Shown here: piece by piece, positions 1 to 7,387 of the stretch
Layout: each line of letters starts with the position of its first letter
How positions within the stretch are numbered: position 1 is the first letter of the stretch
NCBI RefSeq assembly: GCF_004923315.1
Contig: NZ_CP039650.1
Coordinates: 2,567,501-2,631,500, forward strand
Direction: 5' to 3'
From: Azospirillum sp. TSA2s
GTDB lineage: Bacteria > Pseudomonadota > Alphaproteobacteria > Azospirillales > Azospirillaceae
Length of the DNA: 64,000 bases
Program-made: the position numbers and the translations under genes
The notes under the pieces: model-generated
The model's database searches: none
Told to the model about the DNA's origin: nothing
The model's input: only the letters and a program-made list of their open reading frames with translations

Positions 1-1
1 G

Positions 2-271
2 CGCGACCCCTCCCACGTCCGCAACTATACGGCGGCGGAGTGGATGGCGGCCCTGGCTCGGGCGGGCTTCGCTGTCCGGTCGCTGACCCCGCGTCGCCTG
101 CGCATGGAGTTCCCGGTCTGGACCGCCCGCACCCGCACGCCCGACCTCCATGCCCAGGCCATCCGTTCGCTCCAGCGCAGCGCGGCGGCCGAGGTCCGCA
201 ACCATTTCGACATCACCGACGACGGCAGCTTCCTGCTCGACACGCTGACGCTGGAGGTCGATGCGGTTTAG
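2..271 (+). CDS. Class I SAM-dependent methyltransferase, C-terminal part
   Basis: Only the last ~89 residues are in the window; the 5' end lies to the left. The visible part begins RDPSHVRNYTAAEWMAAL and continues through an AGF-V segment and a run of basic residues. Class I methyltransferases of the UbiE/Methyltransf_11 type often end with this pattern, in which a helix follows D-P-S/T-H-x-R. The SAM-binding motifs are outside the window, so substrate and function cannot be named. The stop codon (269-271) overlaps the stop of the convergent MFS gene by four bases, so the two genes end tail to tail with no spacer. The family call is moderate and rests on the C-terminal pattern alone. Confidence 0.6.
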   Translation, partial: RDPSHVRNYTAAEWMAALARAGFAVRSLTPRRLRMEFPVWTARTRTPDLHAQAIRSLQRSAAAEVRNHFDITDDGSFLLDTLTLEVDAV

Positions 272-1446
272 CAAGCCGGAACGGCCTGTTCCCGCCGGTC
301 GAGGGCACCGCTCGCCAGCGTCAGGACCAGACCACCCAGCACGAACAGTCCGCCGACCCAAGGCGTGGCGCCGAGACCGAGCGGGGAGGACACCACCTGC
401 CCGCCGAAGAAGGCGCCCGCCGCGATGCCCAGGTTGAAGGCGGCGATGTTCAGCGCCGACGCCACGTCGACCGCCCCCGGCGCATGGCGCTGCGCCAGCT
501 GGACGACATAAAGCTGCAGCCCCGGAACATTGGCGAAGGCCAGCGCCCCCATGCCCGCCAGCGTGACCAGCGCGGGGATCTTGGAATCCGCCGTGAAGGT
601 GAAGACGATCAGAACCAGCGCCTGCAGGGCGAACAGCCAGGCCAGTGCCCGCACCGGCCTGCGGTTGGCCAGCTTGCCGCCGACGAGGTTGCCGACCGCG
701 ATGGCGGCACCATACAGAACCAGCACAAGGCTGACGGTGGCGCTGGAGAATCCGGTGATCGTCTCCAAAATCGGCGCCAGGAAGGTGAAGGCGACGAAGG
801 TGCCGCCATAGCCCAGTGCGGTGATCGCGAAGGCCAGCAGAAGGCGCGGCTTCGCCAGCACGCCGACCTGCACCCCCAAGCCGGCAGCCGGCGGCTGGCT
901 GAGCCGTGCCGGAACCAGCGCCGCAACGCCCACCCCGCCGACAACGCCCAGCGCCGACACCGCCAGGAAGGTGGCGCGCCAGCCGAAGGTCTGGCCGATC
1001 CAGGTACCGAGCGGAACGCCGGTGACGATGGCGATGGTCAGGCCGGAGAACATCATGGCGATGGCGGAGGCGCGCTTGTCCTCCGGCACCAGATCGGCGG
1101 CGATGGTCGACCCGACCGAGAAGAAGACGCCATGGGCGAAGGCGCTCAACACCCGCGCCACCAGCAGCATTTCGTAATTGGGGCTGACGCCGGCCAGCAG
1201 GTTGCCGGCGACGAACACCCCCATCAGCCCGAGCAGCAGCGGCTTGCGCGGCACCCGGCCGGTCAGCGCGGTCAGCACCGGCGCCCCGAAGGTGACGCCC
1301 AGCGCATAGACGCTGACCACCATGCCGGCCAGCGGCAGGCTGACATCCAGGTCGTTCGCCACGGTAGGAAGCAATCCGACGACGACGAACTCGGTCGTCC
1401 CGATCGCATAGGCGCTGATCGCCAGCGCCAGCAGTGCGAGAGGCAT
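268..1446 (-). CDS. MFS transporter, drug/arabinose efflux (AraJ/YdhP-like) family
   Basis: A 392-residue inner-membrane protein with about 12 hydrophobic segments. It begins MPLALLALAISAYAIGTTEF, and this AIGTTEF-VVGLLP signature near the start of TM1 is typical of the MFS group containing YdhP, AraJ and Cmr-type exporters. The TM2-TM3 loop holds a G-R-x-P-R-K stretch that fits the MFS motif A. The chosen ATG at 1446 follows GGAGAG by about seven bases; an in-frame upstream ATG at 1461 is less well placed. It is divergent from a LysR gene (1577) across a 130-base gap, a common arrangement in which the regulator controls the exporter. The likely role is proton-driven efflux of small molecules; the substrate is unknown. 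Confidence 0.85.
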   Translation of the reverse strand: MPLALLALAISAYAIGTTEFVVVGLLPTVANDLDVSLPLAGMVVSVYALGVTFGAPVLTALTGRVPRKPLLLGLMGVFVAGNLLAGVSPNYEMLLVARVLSAFAHGVFFSVGSTIAADLVPEDKRASAIAMMFSGLTIAIVTGVPLGTWIGQTFGWRATFLAVSALGVVGGVGVAALVPARLSQPPAAGLGVQVGVLAKPRLLLAFAITALGYGGTFVAFTFLAPILETITGFSSATVSLVLVLYGAAIAVGNLVGGKLANRRPVRALAWLFALQALVLIVFTFTADSKIPALVTLAGMGALAFANVPGLQLYVVQLAQRHAPGAVDVASALNIAAFNLGIAAGAFFGGQVVSSPLGLGATPWVGGLFVLGGLVLTLASGALDRREQAVPAC

Positions 1447-1576
1447 TTCAAAACTCTCCATTCCAGGAATGACTGTGCTGGGGAGACGATGTGCGCCATA
1501 AGGTCGGGAACGAGAATGCCCACCGCATTCCCATGATTTTGTCATTCAGAGACAAGGTGAGAGCGGAGATGCCGGC

Positions 1577-2479
1577 ATGAGCGATCCACGCGCCTGGGAA
1601 ATGCGGGTGTTCCTGCGGGTTGCCGCCCGCGGCAGCTTCAGCGCCGCCGGCCGCGATGTCGGGATGACGCCATCATCCACGGCGAAGTTGATCGGCCGGC
1701 TGGAAGAACGGCTGGGCGTGCGGCTGGTCGAACGCTCCACCCGCAAGCTGCGGCTGACGGCCGAAGGGGAACTCTACCGCGAAAGGGCGGACGCGCTGCT
1801 GGGGGAGATGGACGCGCTCGACGCGGAAATCGCCGGCGGGGCCCGCGCGCCGACCGGTCTGATCCGCGCCAATGCCTCGGTCCCGTTCGGCCAGCATTGC
1901 CTGCTGCCGCTGCTGCCGGAATTCCTGCGCGACCATCCCGGCATCACGCTGGACGTGACGATGACCGACGAGGTGGTCGACCTCTATGCCGCCCGCGTCG
2001 ATGTCGCCTTCCGCGCCGGACCGTTGAGCGATTCGGCACTGCTGGCCCAGCGGCTGGGCGTCGTCCGGCGCCGGATCGTCGCCTCGCCCGCCTATCTGGA
2101 ACGCAAGGGCGTGCCGATGTCCGCCGCCGATCTTGAGACGCATGACTGCCTGGGCTTCAACTTCCGCCGCGCGGCCGCGGTCTGGCCGCTGAAATCCGGC
2201 GGCCGTCTGATCGACCGCGAGGTGCCGACCCGCATCCTGGCAAACAACGGCGAGACGGTGCGCCACATGGCCCTGCTCGGCCTTGGGTTGGCGCGGCTGG
2301 CCGACTATCACGTCCGCGCCGACCTGCGCGAGGGCCGGCTGGTGGCGGTTCTGGACGACGCGCTGGTCGACACCGAGGAAATCCACGCGGTCTACACCGG
2401 CCGCGACCGTGCGCCGCGTCGCGTCCGCGCCTTCCTGGACCACATGGCGCCGCGACTGCGGGCGATGCTCGCGGGTTGA
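1577..2479 (+). CDS. LysR-family transcriptional regulator
   Basis: A 300-residue protein of standard LysR length. The N-terminal winged HTH (about residues 8-65) shows FLRVAARGSFSAAGRDVGM followed by S-x-x-AKLIGRLEERLGV-RL-ER-TR and L-x-LTAEG, the usual LysR recognition pattern. Residues from about 90 form a type 2 periplasmic-binding-like effector domain resembling the AaeR/DmlR group. It is divergent from the MFS exporter, and the shared 130-base intergenic region is the probable site of autoregulation and exporter control. The effector is unknown. The ATG at 1577 overlaps no other gene and gives the full HTH. Confidence 0.9.
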   Translation: MSDPRAWEMRVFLRVAARGSFSAAGRDVGMTPSSTAKLIGRLEERLGVRLVERSTRKLRLTAEGELYRERADALLGEMDALDAEIAGGARAPTGLIRANASVPFGQHCLLPLLPEFLRDHPGITLDVTMTDEVVDLYAARVDVAFRAGPLSDSALLAQRLGVVRRRIVASPAYLERKGVPMSAADLETHDCLGFNFRRAAAVWPLKSGGRLIDREVPTRILANNGETVRHMALLGLGLARLADYHVRADLREGRLVAVLDDALVDTEEIHAVYTGRDRAPRRVRAFLDHMAPRLRAMLAG

Positions 2480-2486
2480 TGGGCCC

Positions 2487-2524
2487 GAAAAAGAAATCGG
2501 CCGGATGACGGGCATCCGGCCGAT
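2487..2524 (-). terminator. Rho-independent terminator of ssb
   Basis: A perfect 12-base stem (2496-2507 with 2513-2524) and a five-base loop. Read on the minus strand it is followed by a T-rich tail (TTTCTTTTTC, 2486-2495). It lies 27 bases after the ssb stop and just past the stop of the LysR gene on the other strand, so it may act on both transcripts, though only the ssb direction has the T tract. Confidence 0.85.
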
Positions 2525-2550
2525 GGATCCTACCGCTGTGGCGTGGCGCC

Positions 2551-3042
2551 TCAGAACGGGATTTCGTCGTCGAGATCCTCGTGACGGGGCGGAGCACCGC
2601 CGCCGCTGCGACCGCCGCCCGACGAACCGCCGCCGTAGTTGCCGCCGCCACCACCATAGCCGCTGCCGCCACCGCTGCCACGCGATTCGTAGCCGCCGCC
2701 ACCGCCGCCGAAGCTGCCGCCGCCGCCCTCTTCACGGGCACCGCCGGTGAAGTCGATCTCGGCCACGCGGACCGACAGGCCGGCGCCGCGGGTGCCGTCG
2801 CGCTTCTCATACTCGCGCAGGGTCACCTCGCCCGACACGACGACGCTTTTGCCCTTGGTCAGGTGCGGAGCGAGCGACTCGGCGCGGCGGCCCCAGATCG
2901 AGCAATCGACCCACTGGGTCGTCTTGCGCTCGCCGAAGCCGACGTCGTTGGCGACGCGGAAGCCCAGCACCTTCTCGCCGCTCTGGGTCGTGCGCAATTC
3001 GCCGTCCGCGCCCAGGCGTCCCGTAAACGTCCAAACATTCAT
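2551..3042 (-). CDS. ssb: Single-stranded DNA-binding protein, glycine-rich
   Basis: A 163-residue OB-fold SSB that binds single-stranded DNA in replication, repair or recombination. The OB fold covers about residues 1-100 (start MNVWTFTGRLGADGELR, with W-V-D-CSIWGRRAE in the middle). It is followed by a ~45-residue glycine-rich linker and the acidic tip DDEIPF that recruits partner proteins in this family. The N-terminus is unlike the usual SSB start with a V-N-K-V-x-L-G-N-L pattern, so this may be a second, non-essential SSB rather than the housekeeping copy. AGGAG lies nine bases before the ATG. It stands alone between a terminator and a 351-base gap. Confidence 0.88.
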   Translation of the reverse strand: MNVWTFTGRLGADGELRTTQSGEKVLGFRVANDVGFGERKTTQWVDCSIWGRRAESLAPHLTKGKSVVVSGEVTLREYEKRDGTRGAGLSVRVAEIDFTGGAREEGGGGSFGGGGGGYESRGSGGGSGYGGGGGNYGGGSSGGGRSGGGAPPRHEDLDDEIPF

Positions 3043-3393
3043 CGCTCGTTGCTCCTAAGCGCGAGTGTCCCAGCATCCATGTCGACCCGTCAGGATGCCC
3101 GGCGGAGGCATCCAGATGCCGAGGGTTCCCATTCGCAGGGCCGGCTGTTCAATGGCGACCATCCCCCCGGTCCCGCGCAACGAAGCACGAGGGACCGACG
3201 CCGGTCAACCGCCGTCGGACATGCCCCGGCGATGCCCGGACCGGCGCACTCGCCCAGCCGCCCCGCACCAGAACACTCCATGAACAAATATAGCAGAGCA
3301 GTGGGCGCCGGAAAACCGATTCCTTTGCCGTAGCGCAGGATTCCTGCTGGCCCAAGCGGGACCATCGAAGTCGGCATTCAAGGAAAGCCGGGT
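3043..3393. other. Intergenic region without a convincing gene
   Basis: A 351-base gap between ssb and the receiver gene, both on the minus strand. Short open frames exist on both strands but none has a good ribosome site or recognisable product. The stretch near 3280-3320 is locally AT-richer (AACAAATATAGCAGAGC) and could hold a promoter, but no clear consensus was found. Confidence 0.5.
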
Positions 3394-3822
3394 TCAACGA
3401 AGGCGGCGGGCGGCCAGATCCAGGGCGATCTTCAATTGGGCATGGGAAAACGGCTTGTGCACGACGCCGAGCGGATAGGTCTCGGTGATGCGGGCCATGG
3501 TGCCGTGGTCGCTGTTCCCCGACAGGAAGATGGACCGCAGGCCATGGTCCAGGTTCAGCCTCCGCGCCGTGGCGATGCCGTCCCCGCCGCCGAACCGTAC
3601 ATCGGTCAACGCCAGATCCGGCCGCTCACGTCCGGCCAGTGCCGCCGCCTCGACATCCGTCCGCGCGACGCCGCAGACGGTGTGGCCCAAATCCGCGACC
3701 AGGATGGACAATGCTTCGGAAACGGCGTCGTCATGTTCAAGCACCAGCACGCGAAGCGGCTGCCCGGGCGAACGGACGCGCTGGGACATATTCTGCTTGG
3801 CGATGGAGTCGATCCTGAGCAT
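3394..3822 (-). CDS. Stand-alone response regulator receiver protein
   Basis: A 142-residue protein made almost entirely of one CheY-like receiver domain (about residues 24-140). The acidic pair H-D-D sits at 30-32, the phospho-acceptor is Asp74 in LALTDVRFGGG, the switch residue lies in IFLSGN, and the conserved Lys in VVHKPFS. There is no output domain and no kinase next to it. Its sequence pattern (LVADLGHTVCGVA, then PDLALTDVR and ATARRL) closely resembles the receiver of the PhyR-like protein at 42093-42893. The ATG at 3822 follows GAGG by eight bases; the upstream in-frame sequence is AT-rich and looks like promoter. It could be a phosphate sink or a relay to another partner. Confidence 0.85.
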   Translation of the reverse strand: MLRIDSIAKQNMSQRVRSPGQPLRVLVLEHDDAVSEALSILVADLGHTVCGVARTDVEAAALAGRERPDLALTDVRFGGGDGIATARRLNLDHGLRSIFLSGNSDHGTMARITETYPLGVVHKPFSHAQLKIALDLAARRLR

Positions 3823-3871
3823 GTGACCGACCTCGGGCGTTCCCAGTGTTGCGGAATAAGCGGAGAATTTT

Positions 3872-3889
3872 GGTAAATTTTTCTTTACC
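3872..3889. promoter_or_regulatory. Inverted repeat upstream of the receiver gene
   Basis: GGTAAA, six bases, then TTTACC, in an unusually AT-rich patch about 50 bases before the receiver start at 3822. The position fits an operator or promoter element. No known regulator consensus was matched. Confidence 0.35.
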
Positions 3890-4028
3890 GATAGGCCGTT
3901 TGTACTAGAACCAACCCGAATTTGCAAGCGCTATCGTTCAGATCCTGACCTTTTGCGCACCGATGTGCACGAGAGTCATCGACCCGAGTCGCGACCCGGC
4001 CAATAAGTCTCCAGCCATCGGAAAAGGG

Positions 4029-4823
4029 TCAACGCCCTGCCGGTCCGAGCCAGTCGATACCGCCCGGGGTGCGCTGCCCTCCGCCGCTTGCACGCACCGT
4101 CGCGGCGCGCGAAGGCGGCGGCGGCGGCGCCGATTCACCGGCCAGCCAGGATGCGTGTCGCTCTGACACAGGCGCCTCTGGCTTGGCCTCCTCTGCCACA
4201 GGGACCTCGGGATTCGCTCGCGTCCGGGCGCCCGCCGGTGCAGTCAGGAAGGGCTCCGGGACCGGTACGGGCGAAAGTGGCTCCGGCGGGCGCGGTGCGG
4301 CCAGCGCCTGCTGCCCCGCGCGAGCCGGCGGGCTGGTCGGACGCGGCGGCTGTGCATCGAGCGGAACCGGGGCCGGATCCACGTCCAACCCCCCGTCGTC
4401 GCTGTCCGATCGGTGGTCGGCATGATCGTCCCAACCCGTTGCAGCCGGCTGTCGCAGGCGCGGCGCATCGGCGGCGCCCAGCCAGGACGGGCGTTCGTCG
4501 TCCGCCAGCGGTCCGGTCTGGGTGTTGAGCTGCCGCGCCTGCTCGCGAATATCCAACAGGGTGGTGACCGCCAACTGCAGCAGCGGGGCCAGAACCATGG
4601 GGTCGGCCATTTCCTCCGCGCTCAGCGCGGCGAAGCGGTCGCGCACGATCTCGACCGCGTTTTCCACGCCGTCGCGCAGGGCGCCGGCCTCATGCGCCAG
4701 CCGCTCCAAATCCTCGCGCAGGGCGGAGATTTCGCACGCCTGCCGCAACTCGTGGAAGCCGATACCCGCTCCCAGGAGGGGCGCGGATCGCCGGTCCCGT
4801 GATGAACCAAAATCGTGAGGCAT
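4029..4823 (-). CDS. Conserved-looking hypothetical protein with helical N-terminus and disordered tail
   Basis: A 264-residue protein of unknown function. Residues ~15-100 are predicted helical and moderately hydrophobic (HELRQACEISALREDLERL, then a segment ending in LLDIREQARQLNTQ). Residues ~110-250 are rich in Pro, Ala and acidic residues and look disordered. The C-terminus ends in a short, less biased motif, GGIDWLGPAGR. No signal peptide or membrane segment is visible. The ATG at 4823 follows AAGG by six bases; upstream starts lack a ribosome site. It is divergent from the ParA-like ATPase gene (5006) across ~180 bases, which suggests shared regulation, but a functional link is only inferred. 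Confidence 0.6.
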   Translation of the reverse strand: MPHDFGSSRDRRSAPLLGAGIGFHELRQACEISALREDLERLAHEAGALRDGVENAVEIVRDRFAALSAEEMADPMVLAPLLQLAVTTLLDIREQARQLNTQTGPLADDERPSWLGAADAPRLRQPAATGWDDHADHRSDSDDGGLDVDPAPVPLDAQPPRPTSPPARAGQQALAAPRPPEPLSPVPVPEPFLTAPAGARTRANPEVPVAEEAKPEAPVSERHASWLAGESAPPPPPSRAATVRASGGGQRTPGGIDWLGPAGR

Positions 4824-5005
4824 CGTGGCCTTACCCCGGTTCCAATCCCAGCCCGATGAAGGCGCCCGGCCGGCATGATGCGGCAGTGCCCCCGTATGGC
4901 AACCCGCGCAACCGACGGCCGGTTCCAAAAGCCGACATGATGGCGCGAACTGCCGGAACGTCGGCGAAGTTGCACCAGTCACGGCCCGCCCCTGATCGGG
5001 CAACG

Positions 5006-6757
5006 ATGTTTAGCGCCGTTGATGTCGTTTGGAAACCGTTTGCGCGTGATGGCCGCTTGTACTATTTTTTCGGCCCCAGGGGAATGGAATCCTTGCGATC
5101 CAACATCCAGGCGCTTCCCCGCCGCCATTTCATCTTGCCGGAATCCCATACGGTGTCGATCGACCGCTCGGAACTTGAACGGCTCCTTGCCGATCGCCCG
5201 GCAGGCAACCGCAGCGCCATGCAGGCGGTGCGCGAGAGCTACGCCGACATCGGGCTGATGCGTGAACGCGGCCTGTCCTGGGCCGAGATCTCCGATCTGC
5301 TGGCGAAGCTGGGCGTGACCGCCCGCGACAACCAGCCGATATCGCCCGTCACCCTGCGCTCCGCCTTCTTCCTTGTCGGGAACGAGGGGCGCGGCGAGGC
5401 TGCCGACGACCATGCCGGCGGCTCCGTCATGCCGGCGGAGACGCTGGCTGCCGTCCACGAAGCCGCGCTGTCCGCCGGTTTGAACGACGCGGAGGAGGAC
5501 GAAGCAGCCGACTCCGATGCGGAAGCTGTGGACGAGGCGCCGGTGTCGGCTTCCGAACCGGAACCTGTGGCGGAGGCCGTCGAGGAAGCCGCTCAGGACG
5601 CCGTCGCGGATACCGTGGCGGTGGATGAGCCGGTAATGGAAGAGCCCGAGCCGGCTGGATCAGAGCCCGACGTCGCCGCATCTGCACCGCAGGCGGATGA
5701 GACCGAACCCGCCTCCCCCGCTCCTGAGGACCTGCTCGCCCCGGCGATCCCGATTGCCGAGGATGGGCCGGCGGAGGAAGGCAGCGCCGACGACAGCGTG
5801 ACGCAAGACGCCTCTTCCGACTCCAAGATCTCCAGGCCGGAACCACAGCCGGCCTCCAACCAGACCCCCGCGGCGGCTGCGCGGGACACCGGTTCGCCGG
5901 CGTCTCCGCCTGTGCCTCCCACGACGACCCAAGACGAATCAACGAACGCATACTGGAAAGGCGATCGCATGCTGGGCACGATCTTCGTCCTCAATGACCG
6001 CGGCGGCGTCGGCAAGACGCTGCTGTCCCATCACCTGATGGCGACCGCCATGCTGGAAGGCCTGCAGCTGAAGGTCGTCGAGTACGAGGTGAACGAACGT
6101 CTCGCCCGCCTGTTCGGCCCGGACGTGGTCGAACATCGCCGCATCACCCAGGACTTCATGAACATGATGGGGTCGGGCGACGGCTTCTACGAGTTCTGGG
6201 ATCTGATCGGTCCGGAACTGCAGCGCGGCGGCCGTCTGTACGACTTCGGCGGCAACATCTCTCAGTGGTTCTTCAACTGGGCCGAGGTGTCGGGCTTCGA
6301 CTATTACGTCGGCGACGGCGAACGGCTGACCTTCATGGTTCCGGTGACCGTCGACCTCGCCTCGCTCTCCACCGGCATGACGACGCTGGAGCGGGTGGCG
6401 ACCATCGCCCCGAAGGCCAAGCGCGTCCTCGTCGAAAACGGCTTCTCCGGCCCCTTCTCGCAGCTTGAGGACAGCCAGTACGCCCGCCGCAAGGCGGAGA
6501 TGGTGGAGCGCGAGGGACTGCAGGTCATCTCCATGCAGCCTTGCACCGCTCCGGCCTGGGCGCGCCTGACCGGCCACCGGCTGGATCAGGTTGCGACGAT
6601 GACCCGCGAGGATCTGGTGAAGCTGGGCATGACCCCGCCGGTCGCCTCCCGCTCGCTGATCATCATCCACGAATGGCTGCGCAACATGCGTCAGGCGCTG
6701 TCGCCCTACCTGCACGACGCCTTCCGCCAGACCCCGGCCACCGCCAAGGCGCGCTGA
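5006..6757 (+). CDS. Large protein with DNA-binding-like N-terminus and ParA/MinD-like P-loop ATPase C-terminus
   Basis: A 583-residue protein with three parts. Residues ~1-130 are basic and helical, with MRERGLSWAEISDLLAKLGV followed by V-T-L-R, a pattern like the small HTH domains of plasmid transfer and partition proteins. Residues ~140-310 form an acidic Ala/Glu/Pro linker. Residues ~322-583 form a P-loop ATPase with the Walker A stretch NDRGGVGKT (330-338). ParA/MinD proteins usually have KGG at this site; here the signature lysine is replaced by arginine. RLYDFGGN is a likely Walker B region. No good ribosome site precedes the chosen ATG; starts as far up as 4799 are possible. An internal ATG at 5969 has a better ribosome site. 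The function is unknown; spatial organisation or plasmid-type transfer are only guesses. Confidence 0.65.
   Translation: MFSAVDVVWKPFARDGRLYYFFGPRGMESLRSNIQALPRRHFILPESHTVSIDRSELERLLADRPAGNRSAMQAVRESYADIGLMRERGLSWAEISDLLAKLGVTARDNQPISPVTLRSAFFLVGNEGRGEAADDHAGGSVMPAETLAAVHEAALSAGLNDAEEDEAADSDAEAVDEAPVSASEPEPVAEAVEEAAQDAVADTVAVDEPVMEEPEPAGSEPDVAASAPQADETEPASPAPEDLLAPAIPIAEDGPAEEGSADDSVTQDASSDSKISRPEPQPASNQTPAAAARDTGSPASPPVPPTTTQDESTNAYWKGDRMLGTIFVLNDRGGVGKTLLSHHLMATAMLEGLQLKVVEYEVNERLARLFGPDVVEHRRITQDFMNMMGSGDGFYEFWDLIGPELQRGGRLYDFGGNISQWFFNWAEVSGFDYYVGDGERLTFMVPVTVDLASLSTGMTTLERVATIAPKAKRVLVENGFSGPFSQLEDSQYARRKAEMVEREGLQVISMQPCTAPAWARLTGHRLDQVATMTREDLVKLGMTPPVASRSLIIIHEWLRNMRQALSPYLHDAFRQTPATAKAR
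5955..5971 (+). promoter_or_regulatory. Possible internal ribosome binding site and start inside the ATPase gene
   Basis: GGAAAGG (5955-5961), seven bases, then ATG (5969-5971), in frame with the ATPase gene. It lies exactly where the acidic linker ends and the P-loop domain begins. A product from here would be a 262-residue ATPase without the N-terminal region. This site is better than the one at the assumed start (5006). Confidence 0.4.
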
Positions 6758-6793
6758 GGCTGGACCGACAGGTCAGGTTGTTCTTGTTTCCGG

Positions 6794-6826
6794 AAGCCCT
6801 TCTCCTACCCTGGGAGAAGGGCTTTT
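6794..6826. terminator. Bidirectional rho-independent terminator
   Basis: A perfect 12-base stem (AAGCCCTTCTCC at 6794-6805 with 6813-6824) and a seven-base loop, followed by TTTT on the plus strand. It lies 36 bases after the ATPase stop and just before the end of the convergent gene at 6833. Confidence 0.8.
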
Positions 6827-6832
6827 CCGTCT

Positions 6833-7387
6833 CTATGCCGCGCTGCGGGCGGCGCTGGGACTGTAGAGGTCTTCCTTGACCGGTGCCACCGACCGCACCT
6901 GATAGCCGGGACGTGCGCTGAACCGGCGGTTGGCGCGTTCGGCCGCCTCGCGGTCTGATTCCGCCCACACCAGATAATTGCGCCCGCGTGCCCATTCGAC
7001 CGCCAGCGGGTGGGTGGCGTCGATCTCGCCGATCTGCTGGTTCACCACGGTCACCAGCCATTCCTTGTCGCCGGGATTGCGCCGGTCGGTCAGCACCAGG
7101 ATCTGCGGGCGGCGCTTCTGCTGCGCTTCGGTCAGTCGCTGCTGCACCTCCACCTGCTTCTTGCGCAGTTCCACGATGTCCCGCGTCAGCTCCTCGATCT
7201 CGGCATGGAGGTTTTCCTCCTCGCGGTGCAGGCGGTGGATGGTGGCGTCCAGCTTGTCCAGCCTGTTGCGCACGCCGCGCACGCGCTGGCGCGCCTGCGA
7301 CACCCGCTGTTCCACGGTCATCAGCACATTGCCGAGCCAAGCGCCGATCGCGACGATCGCCAGGACGATGATGAAGTTGATCATCAT
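6833..7387 (-). CDS. Membrane-anchored coiled-coil protein, hypothetical
   Basis: A 184-residue protein with one N-terminal membrane segment (MMINFIIVLAIVAIGAW, residues 1-20). A long coiled coil follows (about 25-95, with heptads such as IEELTRDIVELRKKQVEVQ), then a mixed C-terminal domain (about 100-184) containing VLTDRRNPGDKEWLV and YLVWAESDREAAERA. The ATG overlaps the stop of the upstream gene in an ATGA arrangement, so the two are translationally coupled. It resembles a membrane-tethered scaffold. No known family was recognised. Confidence 0.65.
   Translation of the reverse strand: MMINFIIVLAIVAIGAWLGNVLMTVEQRVSQARQRVRGVRNRLDKLDATIHRLHREEENLHAEIEELTRDIVELRKKQVEVQQRLTEAQQKRRPQILVLTDRRNPGDKEWLVTVVNQQIGEIDATHPLAVEWARGRNYLVWAESDREAAERANRRFSARPGYQVRSVAPVKEDLYSPSAARSAA

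Noticed and set aside
2551..3042. SSB as a sign of a prophage
   Set aside because: No phage structural, integrase or lysis gene is near, and neighbours are ordinary chromosomal genes.
3090..3377. Minus-strand open frame in the ssb-receiver gap
   Set aside because: Composition (Cys, Gly, Pro and Arg-rich), no ribosome site and no recognisable domain.
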